Part shown: positions 49,401 through 52,744 of the stretch, piece by piece
How positions within the stretch are numbered: position 1 is the stretch's first letter
How the letters are laid out: the number at the start of each line of letters is the position of its first letter
The notes under the pieces: generated by a model
Database searches by the model: none
What the model was told of the DNA's origin: nothing
Seen by the model: only the letters and a program-made list of their open reading frames with translations
Program-made: the position numbers and the translations under genes
Assembly (NCBI GenBank): GCA_963281255.1
Contig: OY725502.1
Location: 2,852,001-2,916,000, forward strand
Direction: 5' to 3'
DNA from: Aphrocallistes beatrix
Taxonomy: Eukaryota; Porifera; Hexactinellida; Sceptrulophora; Aphrocallistidae
DNA: 64,000 nucleotides

Positions 49401-49855
49401 TGCGCTAGACAAATTAGTAAGAAAAACCGAGCAGGGCCGGCGTCACCGGGGATGTCCTGGGTATCCGGACACCCACTGCCTCCCATTTTATCTAATTATA
49501 CAGTATGTATCCTTCATAAATGGACACCCAGCTTCAGAGGAATCCCTCTTAGGACACCCACTGCCAATAAAACAAGGCGCCGGCCATGCCGAGTGTAAGA
49601 AAAAGATTCTTTCGAGTGTATAATTTCAATAATTGAGCATTCTAAAGTCTGCAACAAATCATACAAATATGTAATAATTAAAAATACAAAATACAAACCT
49701 TTCGCCTGATTCTCTAGAAATTTGTCAACTTTAGTTACATCTCTATTGAAAGCAATAACTTTGAATCCATGGTCATTCATATTCAAAATCAAATTTTGTC
49801 CCATGACAGCTAATCCAATGAGACCGACATCTGCTATTGGGCCAACTGCTGCCAT
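3935..49855 (-). CDS. PGD: 6-phosphogluconate dehydrogenase (decarboxylating), six exons, 3' end outside window
   Basis: Catalyses the third step of the oxidative pentose phosphate pathway in the cytosol: 6-phosphogluconate + NADP+ to ribulose-5-phosphate + CO2 + NADPH. Exons in transcript order are 49699-49855, 33540-33729, 27895-28222, 25566-25774, 11537-11684 and 3935-4125. Every intron is GT-AG and the split codons rejoin correctly (G|GT Gly, AG|A Arg, CG|T Arg). The translated exons, about 407 residues, align colinearly with animal PGD: N-terminal NADP-binding loop (GLAVMGQN), substrate-binding [15 protein letters not shown], the catalytic Lys/Glu pair in KMVHNGIE (about residues 191 and 198), and the family signature AGQKGTGKW (about 264-273). 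No stop or frameshift is seen. Animal PGD is about 483 residues, so the last 75 or so, including the C-terminal tail that reaches the partner subunit, should lie left of position 1. The gene spans more than 46 kb, almost all of it repeat-filled intron. Identification is very secure. Confidence 0.97.
4518..4828 (-). mobile_element. Helitron-like element, family C, 3' part
   Basis: Opens with CAAGCGCGCTTCGCTTGC and the GC-rich GGCTGGCAGACACTTTGTGT block, which in reverse complement is the 3' end of the family (see 42868-43433). It is truncated within the interior at about 4828, so the 5' half is absent. Confidence 0.75.
5985..7201 (-). pseudogene. Mariner transposase, inactivated
   Basis: DDE-type cut-and-paste transposase. 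Codons from 7201 give a mariner N-terminal HTH region ([20 protein letters not shown]), linker ([11 protein letters not shown]) and the first catalytic block as VTSGETW instead of GDETW. After the inserted hAT MITE (6487-6678) the reading continues with HDNARPH and PPYSPDLAP near 6130-6240. Spacing from the HDN Asp to the last position is the 34 residues of mariner, but the last Asp is Asn (PCNF). Two of the three catalytic aspartates are therefore lost, which is independent of the insertion. Clear terminal repeats were not found. About 340 codons is normal size. Confidence 0.88.
6487..6678. mobile_element. hAT MITE, family J copy 1, inside mariner
   Basis: A 192-bp element CAGGGGATTATCTAGG...TATAATACCCTG flanked by a perfect 8-bp duplication GCCACGTC (6479-6486 and 6679-6686). 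The 8-bp duplication plus CAGGG/CCCTG ends are diagnostic of hAT. It splits the mariner transposase frame. Confidence 0.9.
7390..7711 (+). pseudogene. Tc1/mariner end and HTH fragment
   Basis: After a TA microsatellite (7391-7414), CAAGGTGATCCATAAGTTCTG resembles a mariner-type terminus. From 7560 the frame [20 protein letters not shown] followed by [14 protein letters not shown] looks like the helix-turn-helix of a Tc1-like transposase. The frame is cut at 7711 by the P-like element. Only the N-terminal 45 or so residues are recognisable. Confidence 0.5.
8023..8173 (+). pseudogene. THAP-domain exon remnant
   Basis: [18 protein letters not shown] is followed, with one frame change, by [12 protein letters not shown], the spacing and FPKD motif of a THAP C2CH zinc finger. 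The second metal-binding Cys is Ser. It ends at a good splice donor (CCGG|GTGAGT). It lies about 310 bp inside the left end of the P-like element, the same place as the THAP relic in the copy at 39.3 kb. Not functional as it stands. Confidence 0.6.
8874..9952. mobile_element. 1.08-kb fold-back element, family D copy 1 (Mutator-like)
   Basis: Two arms of about 530 bp are near-identical inverted copies meeting near 9413. The ends are ATAGCCTACTGTATATAAGG and its complement. A perfect 9-bp duplication GGCATGTGC flanks it (8865-8873, 9953-9961). Long inverted repeats with 9-bp duplications are typical of Mutator-like elements. No transposase is present. Confidence 0.85.
10186..10450. repeat. 22-bp minisatellite in P-like element
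   Basis: About eleven tandem copies of AAGTCAAGTCTGTCTCTCAAGCT with small length changes. A reverse-oriented relative lies at 63187-63380 next to another family H end, so the array travels with the transposon. Not CRISPR: there are no unique spacers. Confidence 0.85.
10668..10762 (+). promoter_or_regulatory. TATA-containing block shared with 18.1 kb
   Basis: GGTCAAAGGTATAAATAGAAATGACCCC is followed by alternating TTTCAATTTCAATT runs. Nearly the same arrangement occurs at 18138-18215 (AAGTATAAATAGGGATGATCCC then TTTCATTTTCACTTTCA). TATAAATAG is a good core TATA box. Its position near one end of the P-like element is compatible with a transposon promoter, which is inference. Confidence 0.35.
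11537..11684 (-). CDS. PGD: PGD exon 5
   Basis: Encodes about residues 295-344: [20 protein letters not shown], then [15 protein letters not shown]. The acceptor is TTCTTTATAG and the donor GTGAGT. It is less conserved than neighbouring exons, as in other species. No open frame longer than 60 residues covers it, so it must be found by homology rather than ORF length. Confidence 0.95.
11937..12116. mobile_element. Pogo-like MITE
   Basis: A 180-bp element CAGTAGAACCCGGTTAG...CCGAGTTCTACTG with TA on both sides. TA target and CAGT...ACTG ends suit the Tc1/mariner/pogo superfamily. An end of the same kind is left at 27600-27676. Confidence 0.75.
12414..12539 (+). mobile_element. Fold-back family E, left end
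   Basis: ATGGCCTACTTAATATACAT followed by CGGCCGTGTATGTCACC and GGCCAGTTTTAACACAGTC matches the outer end of the element at 39139-43932. It runs into the assembly gap, so the rest cannot be seen. Confidence 0.6.
12540..12739. other. Assembly gap (200 N)
   Basis: Exactly 200 N, probably a fixed-size placeholder. It falls at the outer end of a tandem-repeat-bearing Helitron, where collapse of repeats during assembly is likely. Confidence 0.98.
12740..13300. repeat. Tandem array, about 138-bp unit, four copies visible
   Basis: Each unit holds TAATTTGTTTACTTTATG, TGTAAACAAAAGTAAACAAA, ATTCGAAATCTACACCCCTA and TCAACCGTTGGAAGCTAG. The copies start near 12740, 12880, 13018 and 13156. An inverted array with the same unit is at 15372-15925. 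Confidence 0.9.
12740..13677 (-). mobile_element. Helitron-like element C', left copy (3' end in gap)
   Basis: Read on the minus strand from 13677 it begins TCTTATATATTAAAATGCTA, then a TTTG microsatellite and TTCGAATTGATTGAAGAATT, and runs into four tandem units of about 138 bp (12740-13300) before the gap. It is the inverted counterpart of 14969-16015. The base outside the 5' TC is A. Confidence 0.75.
13936..14949 (+). pseudogene. Ty3/Gypsy-type integrase gene, intron-bearing, decayed
   Basis: An exon-like block 13936-14042 gives the integrase core end [20 protein letters not shown], whose last catalytic residue (Glu in NGxxE elements) reads Val/Lys here. A block from about 14150 gives [20 protein letters not shown] and [14 protein letters not shown], the usual C-terminal core helix. 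14734-14949 gives [20 protein letters not shown] then [11 protein letters not shown], the SH3-like DNA-binding fold. Blocks are separated by GT-AG spaced introns; a frameshift near 14350 and a stop near 14480 break it. Intron-containing Gypsy-type integrases occur in Ginger DNA transposons and in domesticated genes; LTRs are not seen. Which of these it was is unresolved. Confidence 0.7.
14969..16015 (+). mobile_element. Helitron-like element C', complete copy
   Basis: Begins TCTTATATATTAAAATGCTA, contains CGAATTGATTGAAGAATTGG and four tandem units of about 138 bp, and ends in the hairpin CAAGCGAAGCGCGCTTG. The flanking bases are A on the left and T on the right, with no target duplication and no terminal inverted repeats, as for Helitrons. 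It sits in the intron of the integrase-type gene. Length 1,047 bp, no Rep/helicase. Confidence 0.8.
15372..15925. repeat. Tandem array inside Helitron C', about 140-bp unit
   Basis: Four units, the reverse complement of those at 12740-13300, each with GTTTACTTTTGTTTACA and GATACATAAAGTAAACAA. The unit just before 15925 is degraded and passes into the GC-rich 3' end. Confidence 0.9.
16066..17397 (+). pseudogene. Multi-exon gene with two CxxC pairs, downstream of integrase
   Basis: Follows an acceptor TTCATTTTAG at 16065 and probably continues the integrase transcript. The longest block (16199-16609) has [20 protein letters not shown], acidic and Ser/Thr-rich, with no domain I recognise. Further blocks give a CHQC pair at about 16934-16945, then, past the inserted hAT MITE (16950-17139), a CKSC pair near 17245-17256, and [14 protein letters not shown] near 17310. 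Two CxxC pairs followed by a hydrophobic strand ending in GH are reminiscent of the zinc ribbon in USP-like cysteine peptidases. That resemblance is weak and by eye. Stops and frame changes show decay. Confidence 0.45.
16950..17139. mobile_element. hAT MITE, family J copy 2
   Basis: 190 bp, CAAGGTATCATAGCC...CTAGATAATTCCTTG, flanked by a perfect 8-bp duplication ATCAATGC (16942-16949, 17140-17147). It interrupts the CxxC-bearing reading frame right at the first CxxC. Confidence 0.9.
17398..18240. other. No recognisable gene; TATA-like block near right end
   Basis: An open frame of 92 codons on the minus strand (17832-18110) has no motif I recognise. 18138-18215 holds the TATAAATAG block also seen at 10.7 kb. 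Confidence 0.4.
18240..18800 (+). pseudogene. hAT transposase fragments (DUF4371/ZMYM-like)
   Basis: The first block (about 18270-18500) reads GQTYDG, then [20 protein letters not shown] and [15 protein letters not shown], the RNase H-like core found in hAT relatives of the ZMYM/52-kDa-repressor group. The second block (about 18590-18730) reads [20 protein letters not shown] and [12 protein letters not shown], the hAT C-terminal dimerisation motif (xSTxxCERxFS). The middle of the transposase, some 200 residues, is deleted and the two blocks are in different frames. Typical hAT terminal repeats were not located. Confidence 0.85.
19775..20457. mobile_element. Tc1/mariner-type MITE, family B copy 2 (truncated)
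   Basis: Shares TTTTTCGAGTCTAAGACCTG, the interior and the right end (AACTTGGGACAGAACTTGG) with the full copy at 2545-3301. The left 120 bp is missing and TTTTAGATCTTATAAAACACAG is repeated three times near 20260-20325. Confidence 0.7.
21101..21280. mobile_element. hAT MITE, family J copy 3
   Basis: 180 bp, CAGGGTATTATACAGC...AATAATTCCTTG, flanked by the 8-bp duplication TTTGATAT on both sides (21093-21100, 21281-21288). Confidence 0.88.
21728..22264 (+). pseudogene. OTU-like cysteine protease fragment
   Basis: After an acceptor TTGATCCTCAG, codons from about 21919 give [10 protein letters not shown], then [20 protein letters not shown]. DGNCxFRA is the catalytic Asp/Cys loop of OTU deubiquitinases. 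A second block (about 22095-22262) gives [20 protein letters not shown] and [20 protein letters not shown], the expected following helix and strand (W-x3-E-x2-A-x-A). The catalytic His segment is not found. A plausible upstream exon (21736-21855) is acidic. A stop or intron separates the two main blocks. OTU domains occur in host genes and in some transposons (Helentrons and, as I recall, Ginger elements), so the origin is open. Confidence 0.65.
22447..22645 (+). pseudogene. Mariner-like transposase N-terminal fragment
   Basis: [20 protein letters not shown] followed by WVARFRSGW matches the second helix-turn-helix of mariner transposases (xSxSTVxRWxxRFxxGR). Nothing recognisable follows. Confidence 0.6.
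22650..25400. other. Intronic sequence without recognised genes
   Basis: 22970-23300 is unusually C/A-rich on the plus strand and has a 73-codon open frame without a known motif. 23930-24150 is a dispersed repeat shared with 53095-53345. Otherwise AT-rich and featureless. Confidence 0.4.
23930..24150 (+). repeat. Dispersed repeat S, copy 1
   Basis: GTAAGGAGCAGAAGTTGAGG, GTGAAAATGAGGGCTTTTGAT and CGAAAGTTCCGTTACCCG recur in the same order at 53095-53345. A GACGAAATGTCC-type motif follows in both. Confidence 0.65.
25566..25774 (-). CDS. PGD: PGD exon 4 (family signature)
   Basis: Encodes about residues 226-295. It starts [20 protein letters not shown] and contains [17 protein letters not shown], the classic 6PGDH signature, then [14 protein letters not shown]. 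The acceptor is TCAATTTTAG and the donor GTAATT. Confidence 0.97.
25929..25968 (+). mobile_element. Helitron family C 5' end fragment
   Basis: TTACTATTAAAACTCGATTA followed by a TA-rich run is the 5' terminus of the family. Two Tc1-like MITEs follow directly in its TA run. Confidence 0.7.
25969..26441. mobile_element. Tc1-like MITE, family G copy 1
   Basis: Ends CAGTACCCGGACAAAAGTAT / TTGTCCGGGTAGTG, with TA flanks. The whole element is a long imperfect palindrome (for example CATCCTAATTACTCATAATT inverted at 26290-26310). ACAAAAGTATTCG next to the terminus is characteristic of Tc1-like ends. Confidence 0.85.
26448..26915. mobile_element. Tc1-like MITE, family G copy 2
   Basis: Ends CACTGCCGGAACAAAAGTAT / CTTTTGTTCAGGCAGTG with TATATA between it and copy 1. 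Very similar to copy 4 at 44911-45388. Confidence 0.87.
26923..27455 (-). mobile_element. Helitron-like element, family C
   Basis: Reverse-oriented: AAGCGCGCTTCGCTTGCTTG at its 3' end, the conserved interior with TGACGTCAT-type motifs, then TCAATCAATTCGTTACATAT and a TA microsatellite. The 5' terminal TCCTTACTATT is missing. Confidence 0.8.
27600..27676. mobile_element. Pogo-like MITE end (remnant)
   Basis: GGTACTTCGGTACTTAC... and CATCTTATCCAAGTTATACTG followed by TA resemble the right end of 11937-12116. Confidence 0.4.
27895..28222 (-). CDS. PGD: PGD exon 3 (catalytic residues)
   Basis: Largest exon here, 328 nt, about residues 116-225. It carries [20 protein letters not shown], the CCDWVG substrate-pocket motif and [16 protein letters not shown] with the catalytic Lys and Glu. 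The acceptor is TTGTTATTTAG and the donor GTAAGT. No lesion seen. Confidence 0.97.
28565..28675 (-). mobile_element. Helitron family C interior fragment
   Basis: GTCATAATTCCATGGAGCCA, CAAAGACTCCAAGATGCC and CATGGCAGTTTCTTC match the 5' third of the family in reverse orientation. Confidence 0.6.
28680..28905. repeat. Imperfect inverted repeat
   Basis: GAGATATTGGGTGTGGTTTAT at 28677-28697 pairs with ATAAAACCACACCCAAATATC near 28861-28881, and ATATTGGTGAAATCAGTYGG pairs with its complement around 28745 and 28800. A fold-back MITE is likely; the boundaries are not certain. Confidence 0.6.
29296..30046. mobile_element. Fold-back MITE, family P copy 1 (with hAT inside)
   Basis: Ends CAGTTTGCCTCCACCTTTAA / TTGGTGGAGGCAAACTG. 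Copy 2 is at 48851-49037. Interrupted by the hAT element 29380-29961. Confidence 0.7.
29380..29961. mobile_element. hAT non-autonomous element, CAGGGGTTCTTAA type
   Basis: 582 bp, ends CAGGGGTTCTTAAACTTTTA / TAGTCTAAGAACCCCTG, with a perfect 8-bp duplication GTCTAGTT (29372-29379, 29962-29969). C-rich subterminal GCGCCCCC blocks are typical of this hAT group. No transposase frame. Confidence 0.93.
30070..30115 (+). repeat. TTTG microsatellite of a Helitron C' relic
   Basis: TTTG repeats followed by TTCGAATTGATTGGAGAATTT, the same arrangement as 14985-15030. It is probably the 5' part of a third C' element, of which about 200 bp is left (to about 30260). Confidence 0.6.
30263..30417 (-). mobile_element. 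Helitron family C fragment
   Basis: GGTGACAATGACGTCATAAT through CAATCAATTCGTTACAGATA, the 5' third in reverse orientation. Its TA run is interrupted by the MITE at 30418. Confidence 0.75.
30418..30589. mobile_element. Pogo-like MITE
   Basis: 172 bp, CAGTCGACTCCGCTTAATAG...TATTAAGCGGAGTCGACTG with TA flanks, inside the TA microsatellite of a Helitron. Confidence 0.88.
30840..31240 (+). pseudogene. hAT transposase C-terminal remnant
   Basis: The frame from 30965 reads [20 protein letters not shown] then [20 protein letters not shown], the hAT dimerisation motif (W-x-x-P-x-L..A..LL..P.SSA.SER.FS). A 30-bp direct repeat (GCGAATATTTTC...TTTTAGCCTGA) duplicates its end at about 31100-31155, and stops follow. 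Only the last 130 or so residues are left. Confidence 0.85.
31354..31830. mobile_element. Tc1-like MITE, family G copy 3
   Basis: Ends CACTCCCCTACCAAAAGTGT / CTTTTGGCAGGGCAGTG with TA flanks, nested in the hAT transposon. It is an imperfect palindrome with GATGGCACTAATGGCAC near its centre. Confidence 0.85.
32207..32795 (+). mobile_element. Helitron family C, nested forward copy
   Basis: Starts TCCTTACTATTAAAACTCGA, has ATTTATT and TA microsatellites, then CTAATTGATTGAAGAAACTG, and ends AAGCGCGCTTA. It is inserted in ATACA/CATTCTATT, which is continuous (ATACACATTCTATT) in the copy at 4770, so no target duplication was made. Confidence 0.87.
33035..33218. mobile_element. Pogo-like MITE, CAGTCAGGGTCGC family copy 1
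   Basis: GTCAGGGTTGCTTATTATGA...TAAGCGACCCTGACTG, TA-flanked, in the TA microsatellite of a Helitron. Other copies at 37159-37348 and 40367-40536. Confidence 0.85.
33540..33729 (-). CDS. PGD: PGD exon 2
   Basis: Encodes about residues 53-116. It contains [20 protein letters not shown] and [12 protein letters not shown], the conserved LLVKAG and DGGNSEY strands of the coenzyme domain. The acceptor is TTTTATTAG and the donor GTATGT. It lies just left of a nested Helitron cluster (31.96-33.25 kb) in intron 2... 5' neighbour intron 1 is about 16 kb. Confidence 0.96.
34126..35139 (+). mobile_element. Helitron family C, complete, with MITE inside
   Basis: TCCTTACTATTAAAACTCGA at the 5' end, preceded by A. 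The 3' hairpin CAAGCGAAGCGCGCTTG is followed by T. A pogo-like MITE (34186-34629) occupies the TA microsatellite. No Rep/helicase coding. Confidence 0.88.
34186..34629. mobile_element. Pogo-like MITE, CAGTGGAACCTG type
   Basis: 444 bp, CAGTGGAACCTGTATATAAC...CCGTTATAGCAGGTTCGACTG, TA flanks. The interior repeats GGCCGTTATACACAGGTGG with variations, copied from its own end. Confidence 0.85.
35199..35260 (+). mobile_element. Family D fold-back end (remnant)
   Basis: ATAGCCTACTGTATATAAGG followed by GGACTAGGGATGC, the terminal 60 bp of the 9-bp-duplication family. No partner end nearby. Confidence 0.6.
35368..35499 (-). CDS. Possible orphan exon, unknown protein
   Basis: Behind an acceptor TTTCAACAG, codons [20 protein letters not shown] then [19 protein letters not shown] run to a TGA at 35368. 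The composition is helical and coiled-coil-like. It lies on the PGD strand within intron 1 but in no PGD homology, so it would be a nested gene's last exon or a transposon relic. Low confidence; no domain recognised. Confidence 0.2.
   Translation of the reverse strand, partial: DPLDGELESKRRSNVSSEFLHLKMESDLLQRRIMEARLNICDK
35510..36272. other. Intronic stretch without recognised features
   Basis: 35520-36260 shows no open frame or repeat I can place. Confidence 0.4.
36574..37069. mobile_element. Pogo-like MITE, CAGTCGACTCTCG type
   Basis: 496 bp, CAGTCGACTCTCGTTAATAC...GTTAACGAGAGTCGACTG with TA flanks. It contains a tandem minisatellite (36765-36892). Confidence 0.88.
36765..36892. repeat. 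15-bp minisatellite made from MITE subterminal sequence
   Basis: Eight or so units of AATACGAACACGGAT. The same word sits next to the element's terminus at 36590-36604, so the array grew from its own end. It produces a false repetitive protein frame on both strands. Confidence 0.85.
37159..37348. mobile_element. Pogo-like MITE, CAGTCAGGGTCGC family copy 2
   Basis: 190 bp, CAGTCAGGATCGCTTATTAT...AATAAGCGACCCTGACTG with TA flanks, nested in the hAT element. Confidence 0.88.
37941..38710. mobile_element. Tc1/mariner-type MITE, family B copy 3
   Basis: CAGGGTGACTCATAAGTTAT...GGGCCACCCTG. The right flank is TA and the left flank AA. Colinear with 2545-3301. TATTAAGTAGGCCAT directly to its right is a family E end. 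Confidence 0.8.
38920..39003. mobile_element. Pogo-like MITE remnant
   Basis: CGTCCAGCCGTTCGCGATTTTGCC and CCGCGAACGGCGAGGGATACCTGTA resemble decayed pogo/Tigger-type ends. The left terminus is unclear. Confidence 0.35.
39675..40065 (+). pseudogene. THAP-domain transposase remnant (two exons)
   Basis: Exon 1 reads [20 protein letters not shown] then AFHFPKN, a THAP finger start with both C-x4-C cysteines. A shifted frame continues to a donor NTLM|GTGAGT near 39809. Exon 2 (about 39893-40065) gives [12 protein letters not shown] and [13 protein letters not shown], the THAP His/Phe and closing LxPSxF motif. The third Cys is not clearly kept, and a stop interrupts exon 2 (TTTCCAGGATAG, 39960-39971). 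About 90 residues of the usual 90-residue domain are represented; the catalytic part of a P transposase is not recognisable. Confidence 0.7.
40367..40536. mobile_element. Pogo-like MITE, CAGTCAGGGTCGC family copy 3
   Basis: 170 bp, CAGTCAGGATCGCTTATTAT...AATAAGCGACCCTGACTG, TA flanks, inside the P-like element. Confidence 0.87.
42868..43433 (-). mobile_element. Helitron family C, complete, empty site known
   Basis: 566 bp. Read on the minus strand it starts TCCTTACTATTAAAACTCGA and ends in the hairpin CAAGCGAAGCGCGCTTG. The fold-back arm at 42188-42207 preserves the unoccupied target (CATGTTTATTTTCAATAT). Comparison shows insertion exactly between A and T without any duplication or loss. Confidence 0.93.
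44663..44910 (-). mobile_element. Helitron family C fragment
   Basis: TACTGTTATAATCGATATCA, GTAATGATGACGCC, GATGAGTCGACATTTTCGTC and AAAAGACTCCCACAT follow the family order, with internal deletions. Confidence 0.7.
44911..45388. mobile_element. Tc1-like MITE, family G copy 4
   Basis: CACTGCCTGAACAAAAGTAT...CTTTTGTTCAGGCAGTG with TATATA/TATA flanks. Almost the same as copy 2 (26448-26915). Confidence 0.9.
45393..46973 (+). mobile_element. Helitron family C, split by a fold-back element
   Basis: The 5' end TCCATACTATTAAAACTCGA at 45393 is followed by a TA run, then the family D element 45446-46515, then TAACGAATTGATTGAAGAAA and the interior. It breaks off in the GC-rich 3' part at ACAAAGTGTCCGC (46973), without the terminal hairpin. 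Confidence 0.82.
45446..46515. mobile_element. Fold-back element, family D copy 2 (Mutator-like)
   Basis: ATAGCCTATTGCATATAAAG...TTATATACAGTGGGCTAT; arms of about 530 bp meet near 45990. The flanks TTTGTAACC and GATATAACG agree only in part, so the 9-bp duplication is decayed. Confidence 0.8.
46974..48850. other. Intronic stretch, no recognised gene
   Basis: Open frames at 47215-47403 and 47658-47867 have no clear homology. The second contains [13 protein letters not shown], faintly like the mariner VEDxPRxGxP linker. 47908-48045 has weak inverted AGGGGTTT/AAACCCCT words. Confidence 0.35.
48851..49037. mobile_element. Fold-back MITE, family P copy 2
   Basis: GATTTGCCTCCATTTTTATC with ATGCAGTCGCCATCCAGACATCC is mirrored by GGATGTCTGGATGGCGGCTGCAT and GATCGAGGCAAACT. 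The uninterrupted form of 29296-30046. Confidence 0.75.
49434..49590. mobile_element. Possible hAT MITE in PGD intron 1
   Basis: CAGGGCCGGCGTCACCGGGG at the left and GGCGCCGGCC at the right are inverted. GACACCCAC and TGTCC words repeat inside. The 8-bp duplication is not convincing (CCGAG only). Confidence 0.45.
49699..49855 (-). CDS. PGD: PGD exon 1 (start codon, NADP-binding motif)
   Basis: Encodes residues 1-52 plus the first base of codon 53. The ATG at 49855 opens [20 protein letters not shown], which matches the family N-terminus, so this start is chosen. The dinucleotide-binding turn GLAVMGQN and the DHGF...AFNR strand are present. The donor is GTTTGTAT (49698 downwards). Upstream, AG dinucleotides at TTTTTAG and TTACGTAG leave open a 5'UTR intron just before the ATG. 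Confidence 0.97.
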
Positions 49856-50205
49856 TATCTACGTAAGATATCTAAAAATATTTATATTTTTAATAACTAT
49901 TAAGACCAGTAGCAGAATTGGGGTGAGGGGAATGGGGTAATTTCCCAGGGGGAAGGGTCCCCTTCAGGGGGAGCCTTTAACATTATATAATAAGTTGACA
50001 AAAATTCACTATGCCTATTTAAGTAGTCAACTGAATATCATCTTATGAAAGTTATGGTTGTAAGCTAAGTGTAAGCTAAAATTCAATCATATAAAATACA
50101 TCACTGATATTTTGGAGAGAATTGAACTATGATACTGAATAATGAATTTGGGATGTCAGTATATCATAGAATAATGGAAAAAATTCTAGGTATTTTTAGC
50201 GATTA
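49856..50205. other. PGD: PGD 5' flank
   Basis: Sequence just upstream of the PGD start codon. No TATA box at a persuasive distance. The G-rich run 49918-49975 (GGGGAATGGGGTAATTTCCC) is unusual for this AT-rich window. The promoter cannot be placed because a 5'UTR intron is possible. Confidence 0.4.
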
Positions 50206-50642
50206 TCCTTATTATTAAAACTCGATTAATGTATATATATATATATATATAATGATTGAAGAAACTGCCAGGCACAGAAAGCTGATTTTTGGAATGTGGT
50301 CTTTTAGCTATGGATCCAATAAGTTTCAGACCAAAATGTCGACTCATCATGGAATTATGACATCATTGTCACCCTTTTAGAATTAGAAATTTCAGTTTAG
50401 CGACTATAACTCAGCCATTTTAGGTGATAGAAGGATGAAATTTTAATACAATGTGCATATTATTATACTTTGCATATGATGCATAATCAAAAAATGATGA
50501 CGATTATAACAGTAGGACAGACGTATTTAGAGATGTTGCTTCCCTTATAATTAATCAATGTAATTCCAGGCGCCCAAAGGGCTCCTCCGGGGGTCATAAA
50601 GTATCTGCCAGCCGCGCAGCGCAAGCAAGCGAAGCGCGCTTG
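50206..50642 (+). mobile_element. Helitron family C
   Basis: TCCTTATTATTAAAACTCGA to CAAGCGAAGCGCGCTTG, preceded by A. The part TGATGACTCATCACTTTG... to CGTGCGATATC is deleted relative to other copies. Inserted in a family D relic. Confidence 0.85.
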
Positions 50643-50990
50643 ATAAATTATACGTTTAAATTCAATGGTTTACGAGGTATTCGGCATATTACCAAATGTG
50701 ACCAAATGATAAATTGTCTAATAACTCGCAAACAATTGAATTTTAACATATAAATTAAATTATCGCTTAATAAGAAGTGGTCTACTGGCTATCAAAGAGA
50801 ATTACATTTGAATGTCTTGCTGTTTCGGCTTTAGATATAACCTCAACAGAACAAAACACGTTTCTATAGTAACACTGGAATGTAGTAACATTCCATGAAA
50901 AATTTATCAACCCAAAGCATCAACCCATTCACAACTCAGTTCTATGCCCAAAAAATTATAATAAAAAAAATAGTTCAACCATCTTATACA
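50643..50990. mobile_element. Family D fold-back, partial copy
   Basis: TAAATTCAATGGTTTACGAGGTATTCGG through CATTCCATGAAAAATTTAT and TTCTATGCCCAAAAAATTATAATAAAAA follow one arm from its centre outward. Both ends are missing. Confidence 0.7.
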
Positions 50991-51308
50991 GCACTTATTC
51001 GAGGTTGATTACTAAGGCCCAATTATTTCTAGACATCTGTTGAACTCGGGCCCATCACTACCATTAGGCTCCCCTTATTTCCCAAAACTCAATTAATCCA
51101 GAATCTCCAGCGCATTGCTTTCGGGAACACTGATGATCAGGTCACCCCGGAGCCTGGAACTTTGGTACCAAACCCTCTCCCGGGCCCTGATAAGCTGTTA
51201 TAACAGTACATACAGTAAGATATGAACTACACATCTAGTAATTATTATTATAATCTTTGGGGAAAGAAATTCTTACTGTTAAAACAGTTAACAGTACTAT
51301 CCTGCTAA

Positions 51309-51350
51309 TCCTTACTATTAAAACTCGATTAATGTATATATATATGTGTA
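51309..51350 (+). mobile_element. Helitron family C 5' end only
   Basis: TCCTTACTATTAAAACTCGA, TA run, then interrupted by the reverse-oriented copy at 51351. Confidence 0.75.
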
Positions 51351-51850
51351 CAAGCGCGCTTAGCTTGCTTGCACTGCGCAGCTGGCGGACACAAAGTGTC
51401 CGCCAGAAGCTCCCTTCGGTCGCCTGGAGGTGACATTGGTTAATTATAAGGGAGATATCATCTCTAAATATGTCCATCTTAGATTTAAAATCGATATCAC
51501 TCAAAAAAAGACCAAAATTATCAATTTTTAAAATTTTGATGCGTAATGATGACGTCATAACAGAGTGATGAGTCATCATTTTTTGATGATAGTTGCATCA
51601 TATGTGAGACGTGTTAGTATACATATTCTTTAAAATTTCAGCCTTCTATCGCCTATAATGGCTGAGTTATGTCCGAATAACTGTGTTGCTTAACTTTTAA
51701 AAATGTGACGATGACGTCATAATTCCATGATGAGTCGACATTTTTGTCTGAACTCAGAACTTAGTGGAGCCATAGCCAAAAAACTCCCACATGGCAAAAA
51801 TCAGCTTTCTACGCCTGGCAGTTTCTTAATCAATTCGTTACAGAGATATA
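51351..51850 (-). mobile_element. Helitron family C, reverse copy
   Basis: CAAGCGCGCTTAGCTTGCTT to CAATCAATTCGTTACAGAGA. The full interior is present. The 5' terminal TCCTTACTATT is not directly attached. Confidence 0.83.
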
Positions 51851-51856
51851 CGTATA

Positions 51857-52399
51857 TCCTTACTATTAAAACTCGATTATTGTATATTTATATATATATA
51901 TATATCTGTAACGAATTGATTGAAGAAACTGCCAGGCGTAGAAGGCTGATTTTTGGCATGTGGGAGTCTTTTGGCTATGGCTCCAGTAAGTTCTGAGCTC
52001 AGAGCAAAAGGTCGACTCATCATGGACTTATGACGTCATTGTCACATTTCTAAAAGTTAAGCAACACAGTTATTCGAGCATAACTCCGCCATTATAGGAG
52101 ATAGAAGGCTGAAATTTTAATAGAATCTGTATACTAACATACCTCACATATGATGCACCTATCATCAAAAAATGATGACTCATCACTTTGTTATGACGTC
52201 ATCATTACTCATCAAAATTTTTAAAATTGATAAATTTGGTGATTTTTCGTGCGATATCGATTATAACAGTCAGACAGACGTATTTAGAGATGTTATCTCC
52301 CTTATAATTAACCAATGTGCCCCCAGGCGACCGAAGGGAGCCTCCGGCGGACATAAAGTGTCCGCCAGCCGCGCAGCGCAAGCAAGCGAAGCGCGCTTG
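51857..52399 (+). mobile_element. Helitron family C, complete
   Basis: 543 bp with TCCTTACTATTAAAACTCGA, a short TA run, the full interior and the hairpin CAAGCGAAGCGCGCTTG. Flanked by A and T. Close to a family consensus and probably young. Confidence 0.9.
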
Positions 52400-52744
52400 T
52401 AGTATATATATATATATATACTAGGTCCAAATAACGGCTGACTCTGCCCTAATAAATCTTACTAGACCAATCAAATCTAATTATGAGTTATAAAATACAA
52501 AATCAAGCATAAAACATAATTGAAAAGCCCAAGTATCGATAAATATGCCTAGATAATATCAAACTAGTATCCACATTCTTGAGGGGAAGTATTTTTTAGA
52601 AATAGTTAAGCTCAAATTTTCACCAAGTAGGCACGAGCATGAACGCTGTACTTTTGGTGGCTGGCCGTCCATGCTTTATGCTATAGGTGTACACTGTTAA
52701 TAATTAACTGCAAAGCTATAAATGACACATTGTCTGGTAACAGT

